Assembly (NCBI GenBank): GCA_017853885.1
Contig: JAFMIR010000017.1
Coordinates: 1-64,000, forward strand
Source: Prosthecobacter sp.
GTDB lineage: Bacteria > Verrucomicrobiota > Verrucomicrobiia > Verrucomicrobiales > Verrucomicrobiaceae
DNA: 64,000 nucleotides
Reading direction: 5' to 3'
Position 1 is the first letter of the stretch. Every line of letters starts with the position of its first letter. Positions 26,795-40,699 of the stretch are shown in pieces. Below the pieces are notes generated by a model. That model searched no databases. It was given only the letters and a program-made list of their open reading frames with translations, and was not told the origin of the DNA. The position numbers were made by a program, and so were the translations under genes.

Positions 26795-28200
26795 ACTCGC
26801 CTCTCGACCAAACCCGGCGCCGCTTCCTCGGCCAGATGAGCACAGGCCTCACAGGTGTTGCCCTATCACGCTTGTTCGCCGCAGAGGGTGCCACGCCCAA
26901 AGGCACGCACTTTGCCCCGAAAGCGAAGCAAGTGTTGCAAATCTTCTGCCCCGGAGCCGCCTCACACATCGACCTGTGGGAACACAAGCCCCTGCTGGAG
27001 AAGTTTCACGGCACCCCGCTTCCTGGCGGTGAGAAGGAAGTCTCCTTCCAAGGAAAAAACGGCAATCTCATGCGCCCGCCGTGGGCCTTCGCGCCTGCGG
27101 GCAAGTCCGGTAAGATGCTGTCCACCATGCTGCCACACATGGCGCGACACGCGGACGACATCGCTTTCATCCACAGCATGACCAGCCAGACCAACACGCA
27201 CGGGCCTGGCTGCATCAACATGAATACCTGCTTCACCCGTGAGGGCTATCCCAGCGCCGGCTCATGGGTCAGCTACGCGCTCGGCAGTCTGAATGACAAC
27301 CTGCCCACCTACATCGCCATCCAGGATCTGCGCGGAGAGCCGCCGAACGGCAAGGCAAACTGGAGCAACGGCTTCCTCCCCGCGCGTTTTCAGGCCGTCG
27401 CCATGGCTGCGCAGCAGCCTTTGCGCAATCTCGCACGGCCCGCATCGATCAGCAGCGCAGAGGACGAGGCGGCGAGGGATTTCCTCCGCACAATCAATCG
27501 CGAGCACGAGCAGCAGCATCCCGGCAACAGCGAACTCGGCGCCCGCATGGCCGCTTATGAACTGGGCGCAAAAATGCAACTCGCCGCGCCCGAGGTCAGC
27601 GATCTCGGCGGCGAGCCGAAGCACGTTCACGATCTCTACGGCACCGGCGATGCGAACTCGCTCAAGGCTGCCTACGCCCGCAACTGCCTGCTTGCCCGCC
27701 GTTTCCTCGAGCGAGGCGTTCGCTATGTGAGCCTTTACTGCGCCTCACGCGCCAGCAACGTGGACGGCTTCCTCAACTGGGATGCGCACAAGACATTGAA
27801 GGCCGACTACGAGCGGCACTGCCCCATCTTCGACCAGCCCACCGCCGCGCTGCTCATGGACATGAAGCAGCGAGGCATGTTGAACGATGTGCTCGTCGTC
27901 TGGTGCACCGAGTTCGGCCGCATGCCTACGCATCAGGAGGGCACCAGTGGCCGGGACCACAACCCCGATGCCTTCACCACCTGGATGATGGGCGCGGGCG
28001 TGAAGGGCGGCGTGAGCCATGGTGCCACCGACGACTTCGGCCGTCGCAGCGTGCACGATGTGACCAGCGTCTATGACTTTTACGCCACCGTGCTCCACCT
28101 CCTCGGTCTCGACCACGAAAAGCTCACCTACTACTTTAACGGCCTCCAGCAACGCCTCACCAATGTGCACGGGCATGTGATCGACAAGGTACTGGCCTGA
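26791..28200 (+). CDS. DUF1501 domain protein (Tat-exported, sulfatase-like fold)
   Basis: 469-residue protein with an N-terminal twin-arginine signal (RRRFLG at 9-14), so it is probably exported folded. The body has the DUF1501 pattern: a KQVLQIFCPGAASHIDLWEHKP start, then TNTHGPGCINMN, the central YDLYG-like HDLYGTGD segment, CTEFGRMP and GRDHNP near the end. These Asp/His clusters resemble the metal site of alkaline-phosphatase/sulfatase-fold enzymes. The gene is translationally coupled to the upstream PSD1 gene (ATGA at 26791-26794), the standard partner. It faces the convergent gene at 28251 across 50 bp. Confidence 0.9.
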   Translation: MNSPLDQTRRRFLGQMSTGLTGVALSRLFAAEGATPKGTHFAPKAKQVLQIFCPGAASHIDLWEHKPLLEKFHGTPLPGGEKEVSFQGKNGNLMRPPWAFAPAGKSGKMLSTMLPHMARHADDIAFIHSMTSQTNTHGPGCINMNTCFTREGYPSAGSWVSYALGSLNDNLPTYIAIQDLRGEPPNGKANWSNGFLPARFQAVAMAAQQPLRNLARPASISSAEDEAARDFLRTINREHEQQHPGNSELGARMAAYELGAKMQLAAPEVSDLGGEPKHVHDLYGTGDANSLKAAYARNCLLARRFLERGVRYVSLYCASRASNVDGFLNWDAHKTLKADYERHCPIFDQPTAALLMDMKQRGMLNDVLVVWCTEFGRMPTHQEGTSGRDHNPDAFTTWMMGAGVKGGVSHGATDDFGRRSVHDVTSVYDFYATVLHLLGLDHEKLTYYFNGLQQRLTNVHGHVIDKVLA

Positions 28201-28250
28201 ACCTCTGCTGCTTTTTGCGGGAAAAAGAGGGCAAGCAGGGATCTCCTCAC

Positions 28251-29219
28251 TTATCTCACGACACCCCCAGCCCATTCAGGCTGACGTTTGGAGAGACAGT
28301 CGGAGAGCCAGCGCACCATCTCCGCCACGGGCTCGTGCTTTCTGCGCAACGCGGAGAGCGCTGACCAATCGATGGCATGGCGCGGACTGGCAATCGTGAT
28401 TTTTTGCAGATGGAGACGGTTATGAACGAACTCGAACTCACTGGAGCTCATCGCACGAATCTCTTTGGCGGAAGGCAAGGCATCGAGCTGAGTAAGCTGG
28501 ATGCCGAGTGTGCTGATGCCGACGCCAAACTGATGGCCGAGGCTACGCAACGCATCCACGAGCGCCTCATCCGGCATAGGTTCGGCAATAACGAGCTCAC
28601 TTTGCAGAGTCCACCGAGTGGCGCTGAGCGCCTGAAAGAAGTCCGCACTGAAAGTATCGAGTGACACGCCGAGAAGTAGGCGCACGCCGGAGAGGCTCAC
28701 TTCAGGCCCACCAAGGTGGCGACGGAGGTTGAGCATGCTTTCGTCAAAGCGGACACCATCCTCCGCAGCTGGATCGAGGTCCCATTCGGCCACAACGAGG
28801 TCTGGCACATCCCATTCACCCTCCATGCTGGGCGCGCCGCTGCTGGTGCGGTTCAGCAAGAAAGGATAGTGACCGCGCAAAAGGCAGAGACGCTCGTAAA
28901 TGGCCACCAGCCTCAGGTAACGTGACCAAGCCTGATCGCCTTCGCTGGCTTCATCGAAGAAGCTTTGGCGCAAGAGGCCATTCGCACCGGAGAGCTTCTT
29001 TTGACGCTGATAGTAGCCTTGGCCCTGATCGACTTTGGCGATGGGCGAGGTGGGGTCGTAGCTGAGAATCGAGAAGTGATAACGCAGTGTGGCGTCACTG
29101 TAGCCATCTCCCAGGCGAAGGCGCACGAGACGGATGAGCTCCGTGCCCTTGATGGCATCCGCCGGATCATCCGGAAGGAGATCAGGAAGGAGCTGGCGGA
29201 GTTGTTCGCGAAGATTCAT
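28251..29219 (-). CDS. Hypothetical protein, N-terminal HTH and COG2958-like nuclease-fold region
   Basis: 322-residue cytoplasmic protein with no signal peptide. The first 75 residues look like a winged helix (AIKGTELIRLVRLRLGDGYS). A middle linker leads to a domain whose pattern (VPDLVVAEWD, then FFQALSATRW, then ELVIAEPMPDE and FGVGISTLG) recalls the restriction-endonuclease-like part of COG2958 proteins. The usual Asp...Glu-x-Lys catalytic set is not evident, so activity is doubtful. The start at 29219 is chosen over an upstream in-frame codon because the extra 30 residues look non-coding. It lies downstream of the sialidase-like gene on the same strand. Confidence 0.6.
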   Translation of the reverse strand: MNLREQLRQLLPDLLPDDPADAIKGTELIRLVRLRLGDGYSDATLRYHFSILSYDPTSPIAKVDQGQGYYQRQKKLSGANGLLRQSFFDEASEGDQAWSRYLRLVAIYERLCLLRGHYPFLLNRTSSGAPSMEGEWDVPDLVVAEWDLDPAAEDGVRFDESMLNLRRHLGGPEVSLSGVRLLLGVSLDTFSADFFQALSATRWTLQSELVIAEPMPDEALVDALRSLGHQFGVGISTLGIQLTQLDALPSAKEIRAMSSSEFEFVHNRLHLQKITIASPRHAIDWSALSALRRKHEPVAEMVRWLSDCLSKRQPEWAGGVVR

Positions 29220-29305
29220 CCGTGAAGGAAGCGGTACCGAGGATGGACGAATGCAGGCGCTTTGGTCAAGGTGTAAAACACACCGGACGGAGGGGCTGTG
29301 GCATC

Positions 29306-30313
29306 TCAATTCACACGCACCTTGGCATGATAAATGGCGGCTTTGCCATCCTCATGACTCGAGTAGTAGATGACGTGCAGCATACCGTCATGCCATGAAA
29401 GACCGGGGTGGCTGCAATCACCGCTGCTAGGCAGCTCGACAAGAGGATCAAGACCTGCGGATGACATCCGATAGAGCACCATGTGTGGGCCAGGCGTGAC
29501 TCCAAAGCCTCGCGAGCCGGCGATGAGACGTCCATCCGGCAGTTCAATGAAGTTCGGACCGCCGATGGGTTGTTTCAGCGGCATCCACGTCCACTCGCGA
29601 AACGGTGCTTTTGCTGTGCCGAGAGCACCAAGGCGGTTGCCGCCCTCTCGATTCACTAGAGCCATGGCCGTGCCATCTTTAAGGAACCGCACGGTGGTCT
29701 CGGTGGGCTGGCCGGGGACGTTCAGCAGCGAAGCGAGCTGCCAGACAGAGCCATCTGTGCTGGCGTAACCTTTGAGCGAATATTCTTTTTCAGGCGCGGG
29801 GCCGCCAGAGTTCGGATGAATGTTGTAGCTCACACCAAAGAAACGGTTGTCCGCTGGGTTGATGGTGACACGCCAGAGCGTATCACCTTTAGCAAGGAGC
29901 TTCTGAAAGGGTGTCCACACTTTGCCATCAAGGCTGGTGCAGTAGCGTGACTGCCGCCCGCCATCGGCAGCGATGCCAGCGCAGAGGAGGTAGAGGCGCT
30001 TACCATCCGGTGTGACGATCAATTTGGGATCACGCAGGTCCACGCCGGACTCATTGAGGGTGACGTGTTCGACCCAAGTGTCTCCACTAGCCGAAAGCAT
30101 CATGCGAATGGTGCCTGGGCCTTTGGTGGGCGACTCCGCCTCACGAAAGCAGCAGTAGAAGAGGTTCTGAAAGCGGACCAGATCCGTGTATCCTTGATGA
30201 TTGGACTTATCCCAGATCTTCTGCGTGGCAATGACCTCCGCCTGCTGCGCTGTAGCAGGCCATGCAGCCAGGATGAGGAATAAAAACGCGGCGTGAAATA
30301 AGCGTGCGGTCAT
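29306..30313 (-). CDS. Secreted sialidase-like (BNR-type) beta-propeller protein
   Basis: 335-residue exported protein with a signal peptide of about 22 residues (ending ATAQQ). The rest is a beta-propeller with blade motifs such as YCTSLDGKVWTPFQ, LMLSASGDTW and YASTDGSVWQLAS, which correspond to Asp-box/BNR repeats. RDPKLIVTPDGKRLYLL and CFREAES may supply catalytic arginine and glutamate residues, as in exo-alpha-sialidases. The actual sugar is unknown and several non-sialidase families share this pattern. It is followed by the DUF2059 gene's transcription unit on the same strand. Confidence 0.7.
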   Translation of the reverse strand: MTARLFHAAFLFLILAAWPATAQQAEVIATQKIWDKSNHQGYTDLVRFQNLFYCCFREAESPTKGPGTIRMMLSASGDTWVEHVTLNESGVDLRDPKLIVTPDGKRLYLLCAGIAADGGRQSRYCTSLDGKVWTPFQKLLAKGDTLWRVTINPADNRFFGVSYNIHPNSGGPAPEKEYSLKGYASTDGSVWQLASLLNVPGQPTETTVRFLKDGTAMALVNREGGNRLGALGTAKAPFREWTWMPLKQPIGGPNFIELPDGRLIAGSRGFGVTPGPHMVLYRMSSAGLDPLVELPSSGDCSHPGLSWHDGMLHVIYYSSHEDGKAAIYHAKVRVN

Positions 30314-30347
30314 GGAAGCGGTAGAATAGACCGTGGACAGTATCTTG

Positions 30348-30830
30348 CTACTTCTGCATTTCAGACTGCATGATCTGCATGATCTTCGGCGTGAGGACCT
30401 TCATACGCTCCTGAGTAATCGTGGCGATGTCCACGGCCACATCTGCTTGCTTGCTCACGTAGAGCTTTCCGGCGGGCGTCTGCATCAGCGCGGCCACCTC
30501 TAGCGCCTCTTTCTCGGTGAAATTTCTGCCGTAGGCCGCCACGAGACCTGGCTTGAGATTTTCCCAACTCATCTCGGCCATAACCGCTGCCATGACTTTT
30601 TCCATGGCACTATTAAACTTGTCCTGCTGTTCCTTTGGCAGCGATTTGATCTGGTCCTCACTCACGCCAAGACCTGCCTTCAGACCGATGGCAAGAGATT
30701 TAGCCATCACCTTTTCCGTCTCCATAACCGTGAGCAGTTTCTCGATGGCGGCAGTGTGGGACGCTGTGAGCTCAGCGAAACTGCTGGAAAGAGATGATAC
30801 GAGGACGGCAAGAATGAGAAGTTTTTTCAT
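30348..30830 (-). CDS. DUF2059 domain secreted protein
   Basis: 160-residue exported protein with a signal peptide of about 19 residues. The mature part is all alpha-helical and ends in the DUF2059-type pattern: GRNFTEKEALEVAALMQTP, then GKLYVSKQADV. Its function is unknown in the family. The start at 30830 is chosen because it begins the signal peptide; an upstream in-frame ATG would run into the 3' end of the kinase gene, 50 bp away. Short spacing to both neighbours on the same strand suggests possible co-transcription with the kinase. Confidence 0.8.
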   Translation of the reverse strand: MKKLLILAVLVSSLSSSFAELTASHTAAIEKLLTVMETEKVMAKSLAIGLKAGLGVSEDQIKSLPKEQQDKFNSAMEKVMAAVMAEMSWENLKPGLVAAYGRNFTEKEALEVAALMQTPAGKLYVSKQADVAVDIATITQERMKVLTPKIMQIMQSEMQK

Positions 30831-30880
30831 GACTGGAAGTTTATGCAATGAAACATCGCTGGAAGGCAAGAAGGAAGATG

Positions 30881-33800
30881 TCACCGAAGCAATCGCTTCC
30901 ATTCGTCCATAATGGTGGGGTTTTGCTCGAGCATCTTGAGGTAATCAGGCAACGAAACATCGGATTGCGGATGGAGGGGACGTTTTGCCGGATCAGCTAG
31001 GAGCCAGCGTGCGATCCGCGACGCTGCATCAGAGCCTTTTGCCTGCTTTTGGGCTTCAGCGACCGCCTCCTCATGCGCATTGAGGTCGAGCTCCTCGATG
31101 CGGCCGGTAGGAGTAAGGCGGTTTCCAGCCAGTGTTTCGGCAAAACGGAGGAACCACTCCGGCAGCAACGCGTGCTGCTCAGGCATTGGCATCGTAAACC
31201 AACCGAGCTTTTGGAGGCGGAACAGCAACTCCTTCCCGTCATCACTCACTCGTGCCTGCACAAAGCCGGTGCCATGACGTATCGGAGGAGTCAGCCCCTC
31301 CCCCGTGCGAAAACGCCACACCCGCATGTCTCCTTTTTCCGTCAACGTCACGAGTGTCTCATCGTCCGGTGACAGGGCCATCACCTCGACTAACGAATTG
31401 TGCGGCATGATGGCAATGGCCTCGCCTGTCTCGACATTCCACACCCGCACGACTTGGTCCCGCCCAGAGGAGATGCCGATCTTGCCATCCTGTGTCAACG
31501 CCACGGCCCCGACCGCTGGAGGATGACGGAAGGACTTGCCATAGTTCATCGATTGAGCGCCATCAAAGACTGCCACATTGCCATCGGCATCTGCGGCGAT
31601 GAAATGCGACTGCGAGCGGTTCCATGCGGCGGCGTCGGATCCACGCACGAAGCGTGGCGCCCTTTCAGGCGAAACAGACTTCGGAATGAGAGGTTTGTCC
31701 GGTGAATCGACAAACACGCGGTCGCTCATGGAATCGTAGATGTTCCAGACTTGGATGAAAGGCACTCCATTGGGCGCAAGAGTAAGCATCGTGCCGTCAT
31801 CCGTGATGCTGACATCCGATACGGTGCGCAGGAGACGGTGGGAAAGCCGCTCACCAGTGCGTGAGTTCCATACCTGCACCTCGCCATGCTCACTGACGCT
31901 TGCTAAGAGACCCCTGCGTGCGGAATATTTTGCCGCCTTGATCTCACCATCATGCTGCTGAGGCGGCAGCAGCGGCTGGGAATTCGACAGATTCCACGCA
32001 TGCATGTAGCCGGCAGCATCTGCCACGAATAACGATTGGCCGTCGTGTGAAAGTTGCACCTTCAGCACCGCCCCATGATGTGTCAAAGGCGCGGCGATGA
32101 GCTCTTCTGTTTGGTATTTGCCCACCCACACTGTGCCGCTGTTTGTACCCACGGCCACCCATTCACGATCGCTGTTCAGAGAGATGCACGAGAGACCTTT
32201 GTCTGCCTCATCAATCTCGATGGGCTTGCCGACTGGCTGCAGGTTCGTGAGATCCCATACCTGCCCATGGCCCTCGTTGTTGGCCACCACAACCCGCGCT
32301 CCTTTTTCGTCGATGTCGATGGAGGTGATCGCCTGCCGGTAAAGGAACTCGCGGGCAGGTTGCTGTGGTTCACTCAGCTTCCACACATGGCAGACGCCCT
32401 GATCATTGTGCTCGGCAGAAGCTTCGCTGCCAACCACAAGTGTCGAGCCGTCCTCCGAAAGGGCCATGCACAAAGCACTGCTCGGCAACTTGGGCTGAAG
32501 CATGCGGCGTTTCCCATCGGCCAGTGACCACAGCTCCACAGATCCGTCTGTCTTGGTAATCACAGCCTGCCTGCCATCGCGGGTGATTTCCAAACAGGTC
32601 ACCTGCACGTCATCCGGCAAGGGATAATCCACACGGCTGTCCGCTCCTTTTTGGGTATCCCACAGGCTGATGACTTGATTGAGTGGCAGCGACACATCTG
32701 GCAGCGGTGACGGAAGCCGCGCGGACATCAATGTGCTGACCGCCAACGCCACACCCGTTTCTCGGCTGAAAGCGGTCTTAACGGCGCTGGTCGCCCCTGG
32801 GGGCAGCGGCAGTTTGTGCGTTGCAGGACGCATCAGATGCACATTCGAGAGAAGCGACAGCAGGTTGGTGGATGAGAGGCTGTTGTGAGGGTCCGTTCGC
32901 AGCGACCGAGTCAGGTAAGCCACCGCTTCGGCATATTGTCCGCGCTCGGTGAACTGCCGTGCCATCTGCTCATCGCTCTGGCTGTAGGATTTCCGCAGGT
33001 CATCGCTAGCCTGTTCGGCTCGGGCGCGATTTTGTTCCGACTTAAAGTAGAGCGAGGTACTGGTGATGCCGCCTGCCAACACGGCGAATGCAATCGCGGA
33101 AGTCGCCGCCACACCAATACGGTGACGGCGGATAAAGCGGCCCATGAGATACGAACGGCTCGGTGGACGCGCGGAGATCGGTTGATACACCAGAAACCGG
33201 GAGATGTCCGCTGCGAGGTCATCACAGCTGCCATAACGGCGCGCGGGATCACGCTCCAGAGCCTTCATCACGATCCAGTCGAGATCTCCTGCCAGCTCCT
33301 GCGCATAGGATGAGGCCTTGGGCGCATCCTGCTCAGCTATTTCGCGCAGTAGGATGTGAATTGGCTTCGAGGTAATGTCCGCCGGATCGACCAACGGTCT
33401 CTCGGTGAGGAGCTCAAACAAGATCGCTCCAAGCGCATAAACATCGCTACGGGTGTCCACACGGCTGCTGCCATTCTCGATTTGCTCCGGTGAGATGTAG
33501 CCGGGCGTCCCAACAAGCTGGTCGATGCCAGTGAAATCCGCCTGCGATATGTCACGGCCCTCGACCACTTTGGCGATGCCAAAGTCGATCACCTTCGGCG
33601 TGATACGTCCGCCCTCGTCGGTGATGAGAATGTTAGAAGGCTTCAGGTCACGGTGGATGATGCTTTTTTGATGCGCGTGATGCACCGCCTGACACACCGG
33701 GATGAAGAGTTCCAGCCGATGGCGAAGATCGAGTTCGTTGTGCTTGCAATAACTGGTGATGGAACGGCCTTTGACCAGCTCCATGACAAAGTACGGCATG

Positions 33801-34369
33801 CCCACTTCTGTTTCGCCCGCATCAAAAACGCGGGCGATGTTCTCATGCTCCATCAGCGCCAGTGTCTGCCGCTCCGCAGCGAAGCGGCCAAACACCACCG
33901 CACTATCAAGACCCCCTTTGAGAATCTTCACCGCCACAAGACGGTGCACCGGCTTCACCTGTTCCGCACGGTACACCACGCCAAAGCCCCCCTCGCCCAA
34001 CTTGTCGAGCAAACGATAGCGGTCACTGATCCAGCCGTCTTGGCCCGCAATAGACTCCAAGGCCACCTGCGCTTTCGATTTACCACCTGCAGAAACAATC
34101 GAGCCCAATGAGTGCCTAGTAGCCACCGGCAGGCTATTGCCCGTACTCCGCATGGCGATGGTCGGCATGTCTGGCGAAGTCTCAACCGTGACCACCTCGG
34201 AAAGCCGCGTCTGTGGGCCATCATTCGAAGTGGTGATAGGCGTCACGATTGTTTCCAAGCTGCCAAGCTCATCGAGCGTGGCAGCAGGCGGCGGCGTGTT
34301 GGACGAATCAGGCTTCAAGCAACGGAGACTAACGTCCCTCAATACCTCAAATGCCGCCGAAAGCCGCAA
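30881..34369 (-). CDS. Serine/threonine protein kinase with WD40-repeat sensor domain
   Basis: 1162-residue membrane-anchored eukaryotic-type kinase. The kinase domain spans about 118-395: glycine loop GEGGFG (125-130), catalytic Lys148 in VAVK, HRDLKPSN (239-246) and DFG (262-264), so it should be active. One membrane helix follows at 418-441. The remaining 700 residues are WD40-type repeats forming one or two propellers, presumably outside the cytoplasm. Such kinases are typical of Planctomycetes and Verrucomicrobia, often near ECF sigma factors; none is adjacent here. The start is uncertain: a TTG at 34369 gives this length and the first ATG is at 34165. It begins 21 bp after aspS. Confidence 0.88.
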   Translation of the reverse strand: MRLSAAFEVLRDVSLRCLKPDSSNTPPPAATLDELGSLETIVTPITTSNDGPQTRLSEVVTVETSPDMPTIAMRSTGNSLPVATRHSLGSIVSAGGKSKAQVALESIAGQDGWISDRYRLLDKLGEGGFGVVYRAEQVKPVHRLVAVKILKGGLDSAVVFGRFAAERQTLALMEHENIARVFDAGETEVGMPYFVMELVKGRSITSYCKHNELDLRHRLELFIPVCQAVHHAHQKSIIHRDLKPSNILITDEGGRITPKVIDFGIAKVVEGRDISQADFTGIDQLVGTPGYISPEQIENGSSRVDTRSDVYALGAILFELLTERPLVDPADITSKPIHILLREIAEQDAPKASSYAQELAGDLDWIVMKALERDPARRYGSCDDLAADISRFLVYQPISARPPSRSYLMGRFIRRHRIGVAATSAIAFAVLAGGITSTSLYFKSEQNRARAEQASDDLRKSYSQSDEQMARQFTERGQYAEAVAYLTRSLRTDPHNSLSSTNLLSLLSNVHLMRPATHKLPLPPGATSAVKTAFSRETGVALAVSTLMSARLPSPLPDVSLPLNQVISLWDTQKGADSRVDYPLPDDVQVTCLEITRDGRQAVITKTDGSVELWSLADGKRRMLQPKLPSSALCMALSEDGSTLVVGSEASAEHNDQGVCHVWKLSEPQQPAREFLYRQAITSIDIDEKGARVVVANNEGHGQVWDLTNLQPVGKPIEIDEADKGLSCISLNSDREWVAVGTNSGTVWVGKYQTEELIAAPLTHHGAVLKVQLSHDGQSLFVADAAGYMHAWNLSNSQPLLPPQQHDGEIKAAKYSARRGLLASVSEHGEVQVWNSRTGERLSHRLLRTVSDVSITDDGTMLTLAPNGVPFIQVWNIYDSMSDRVFVDSPDKPLIPKSVSPERAPRFVRGSDAAAWNRSQSHFIAADADGNVAVFDGAQSMNYGKSFRHPPAVGAVALTQDGKIGISSGRDQVVRVWNVETGEAIAIMPHNSLVEVMALSPDDETLVTLTEKGDMRVWRFRTGEGLTPPIRHGTGFVQARVSDDGKELLFRLQKLGWFTMPMPEQHALLPEWFLRFAETLAGNRLTPTGRIEELDLNAHEEAVAEAQKQAKGSDAASRIARWLLADPAKRPLHPQSDVSLPDYLKMLEQNPTIMDEWKRLLR

Positions 34370-34390
34370 AAAAGTTCCATTTGGCTCGGG

Positions 34391-36220
<1,830 letters not shown>

Positions 36221-36345
36221 GGCGAAAAAAGGGCGCGGAAAGTCGGGGGAATCCGGCGGAGTGCAAGGGCGGAAACAGCCTCCGCCGGGGCTTCCACAGC
36301 CATCGAATGCTCTCCAGCAGAGGTTTCGCCGCACACGGCTAGCCT

Positions 36346-36417
36346 AAAGTGCCATGTGTCGGCGCAATTGTGCCACGAATTGACACTTTGGGGTATTTTT
36401 TGAGGGTTTGGCACTTT
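36346..36417. promoter_or_regulatory. Three GRCACTTT boxes upstream of dnaK
   Basis: AAAGTGCCA at 36346-36354 (inverted), TGACACTTT at 36381-36389 and TGGCACTTT at 36409-36417. The last two belong to longer direct repeats of the pattern TTGRCACTTTGGG starting 28 bp apart (36380 and 36408). The repetition suggests binding sites for a regulator of dnaK and/or aspS. Confidence 0.45.
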
Positions 36418-36436
36418 GGGCATACGGCGGTTCAAA

Positions 36437-36471
36437 ACGCTGGAAGCTCGTGAAATCAAGGCTTCCAGCGT
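36437..36471. promoter_or_regulatory. 11-bp inverted repeat in dnaK leader
   Basis: Perfect arms ACGCTGGAAGC (36437-36447) and GCTTCCAGCGT (36461-36471) with a 13-nt spacer, 79 bp before the dnaK start. The layout resembles CIRCE but the sequence differs. It could be a repressor operator or, if transcribed, an RNA hairpin. Confidence 0.5.
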
Positions 36472-36549
36472 CACCGACCGGACTTGGCACGCTTTCAGCC
36501 AATAATGAGTGGTAAAACTGCCAATTTCACTTTCTCCCCCTCCATCATC

Positions 36550-38493
<1,944 letters not shown>

Positions 38494-38618
38494 TCCACCG
38501 CTAAACAAACATTCCGACCGACCACCGCCCCCGTTCACAATACATTCTCGTGGCAGGGCCGGGAGTCGGTCAGACAAACCCAGAACACAAACCAACCCAA
38601 ACACACCCAGCACACACC

Positions 38619-38915
38619 ATGGCTAACACCATCACCCCGCTCGGCCGCCGCGTCCTCGTGAAGCGTTCCTCCAGCGAAGAAAAAACCGCCGGAGGCATCT
38701 TCCTGCCTGACACCGCCAAAGAAAAACCTCAGGAAGCTGAAGTGCTCGCACTTGGCACCGGCAAGGACGACGAAGGCAAGGACGTCAGCACCCTCTTCAC
38801 CGTGAAGAAGGGCGACAAGGTCCTCATCTCCAAATACGGCGGCACCGAAGTCAAAGTCGGCGGCGACGACCTCCTTATCATCAACGAGACCGACATCCTC
38901 GGCATCATTGGCTAA
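38619..38915 (+). CDS. groES: Co-chaperonin GroES (Hsp10)
   Basis: 98-residue heptameric lid of the GroEL chamber. The start at 38619 gives the usual [16 protein letters not shown] beginning. The mobile loop follows ([19 protein letters not shown]), with GTGKDDEG, then [16 protein letters not shown] and the final [10 protein letters not shown]. An in-frame ATG 69 bp upstream would add residues unlike any GroES. It sits 125 bp after dnaK and 43 bp before groEL. The 125-bp spacer contains a GACCGAC/GTCGGTC inverted pair (38516-38571) with a 42-nt loop, which I do not interpret. Confidence 0.97.
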   Translation: MANTITPLGRRVLVKRSSSEEKTAGGIFLPDTAKEKPQEAEVLALGTGKDDEGKDVSTLFTVKKGDKVLISKYGGTEVKVGGDDLLIINETDILGIIG

Positions 38916-38955
38916 CCCTCACTCACTGAATCCTAACTCATCACTCATTAACTGA

Positions 38956-40581
<1,626 letters not shown>

Positions 40582-40642
40582 TGCCTTTTTGAGCCTCAGT
40601 GCCCCAACCCACCCGGGGCTCAAGAAACCCAAAAACCCCGCC

Positions 40643-40682
40643 AGCGGCCCGGAAGCAATTCCGGGCCGCTTTTTGGTCTTTT
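40643..40682 (+). terminator. Strong intrinsic terminator after groEL
   Basis: Perfect 12-bp GC-rich arms (40643-40654 and 40659-40670) around a GCAA loop, followed by TTTT and a second T-rich run (TTTTGGTCTTTT). It lies between groEL and the convergent chain-length-factor-like gene. Confidence 0.92.
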
Positions 40683-40699
40683 AACCATCATCCGATGGA

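Larger units (their letters stand above)
36221..36549. other. Divergent aspS/dnaK intergenic region
   Basis: 329 bp with no gene. It holds three copies of a GRCACTTT-type box, an 11-bp inverted repeat and, near dnaK, a pyrimidine-rich leader (TTTCTCCCCCTCC). No CIRCE element (TTAGCACTC-N9-GAGTGCTAA) is present. Promoters for both genes must lie here, but I cannot assign a clear -35/-10 pair to either. Confidence 0.6.

Noticed and set aside
28203..28240. Possible terminator between the convergent DUF1501 and HTH genes
   Set aside because: CTTTTT/AAAAAG pairing is AT-only and the outer arms pair poorly; no convincing hairpin.
36380..36425. Possible sigma-54 (-24/-12) promoter in TTGGCACTTTGGGCAT before dnaK
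   Set aside because: The distance from GG to GC is 8 nt instead of the required 10.
36300..36430. CIRCE (HrcA) element upstream of dnaK
   Set aside because: The GCACTTT boxes do not match TTAGCACTC-N9-GAGTGCTAA and the spacing is wrong.
38516..38571. GACCGAC/GTCGGTC inverted pair between dnaK and groES
   Set aside because: Only 7 bp with a 42-nt loop, and the sequence around it is C-rich; likely chance.
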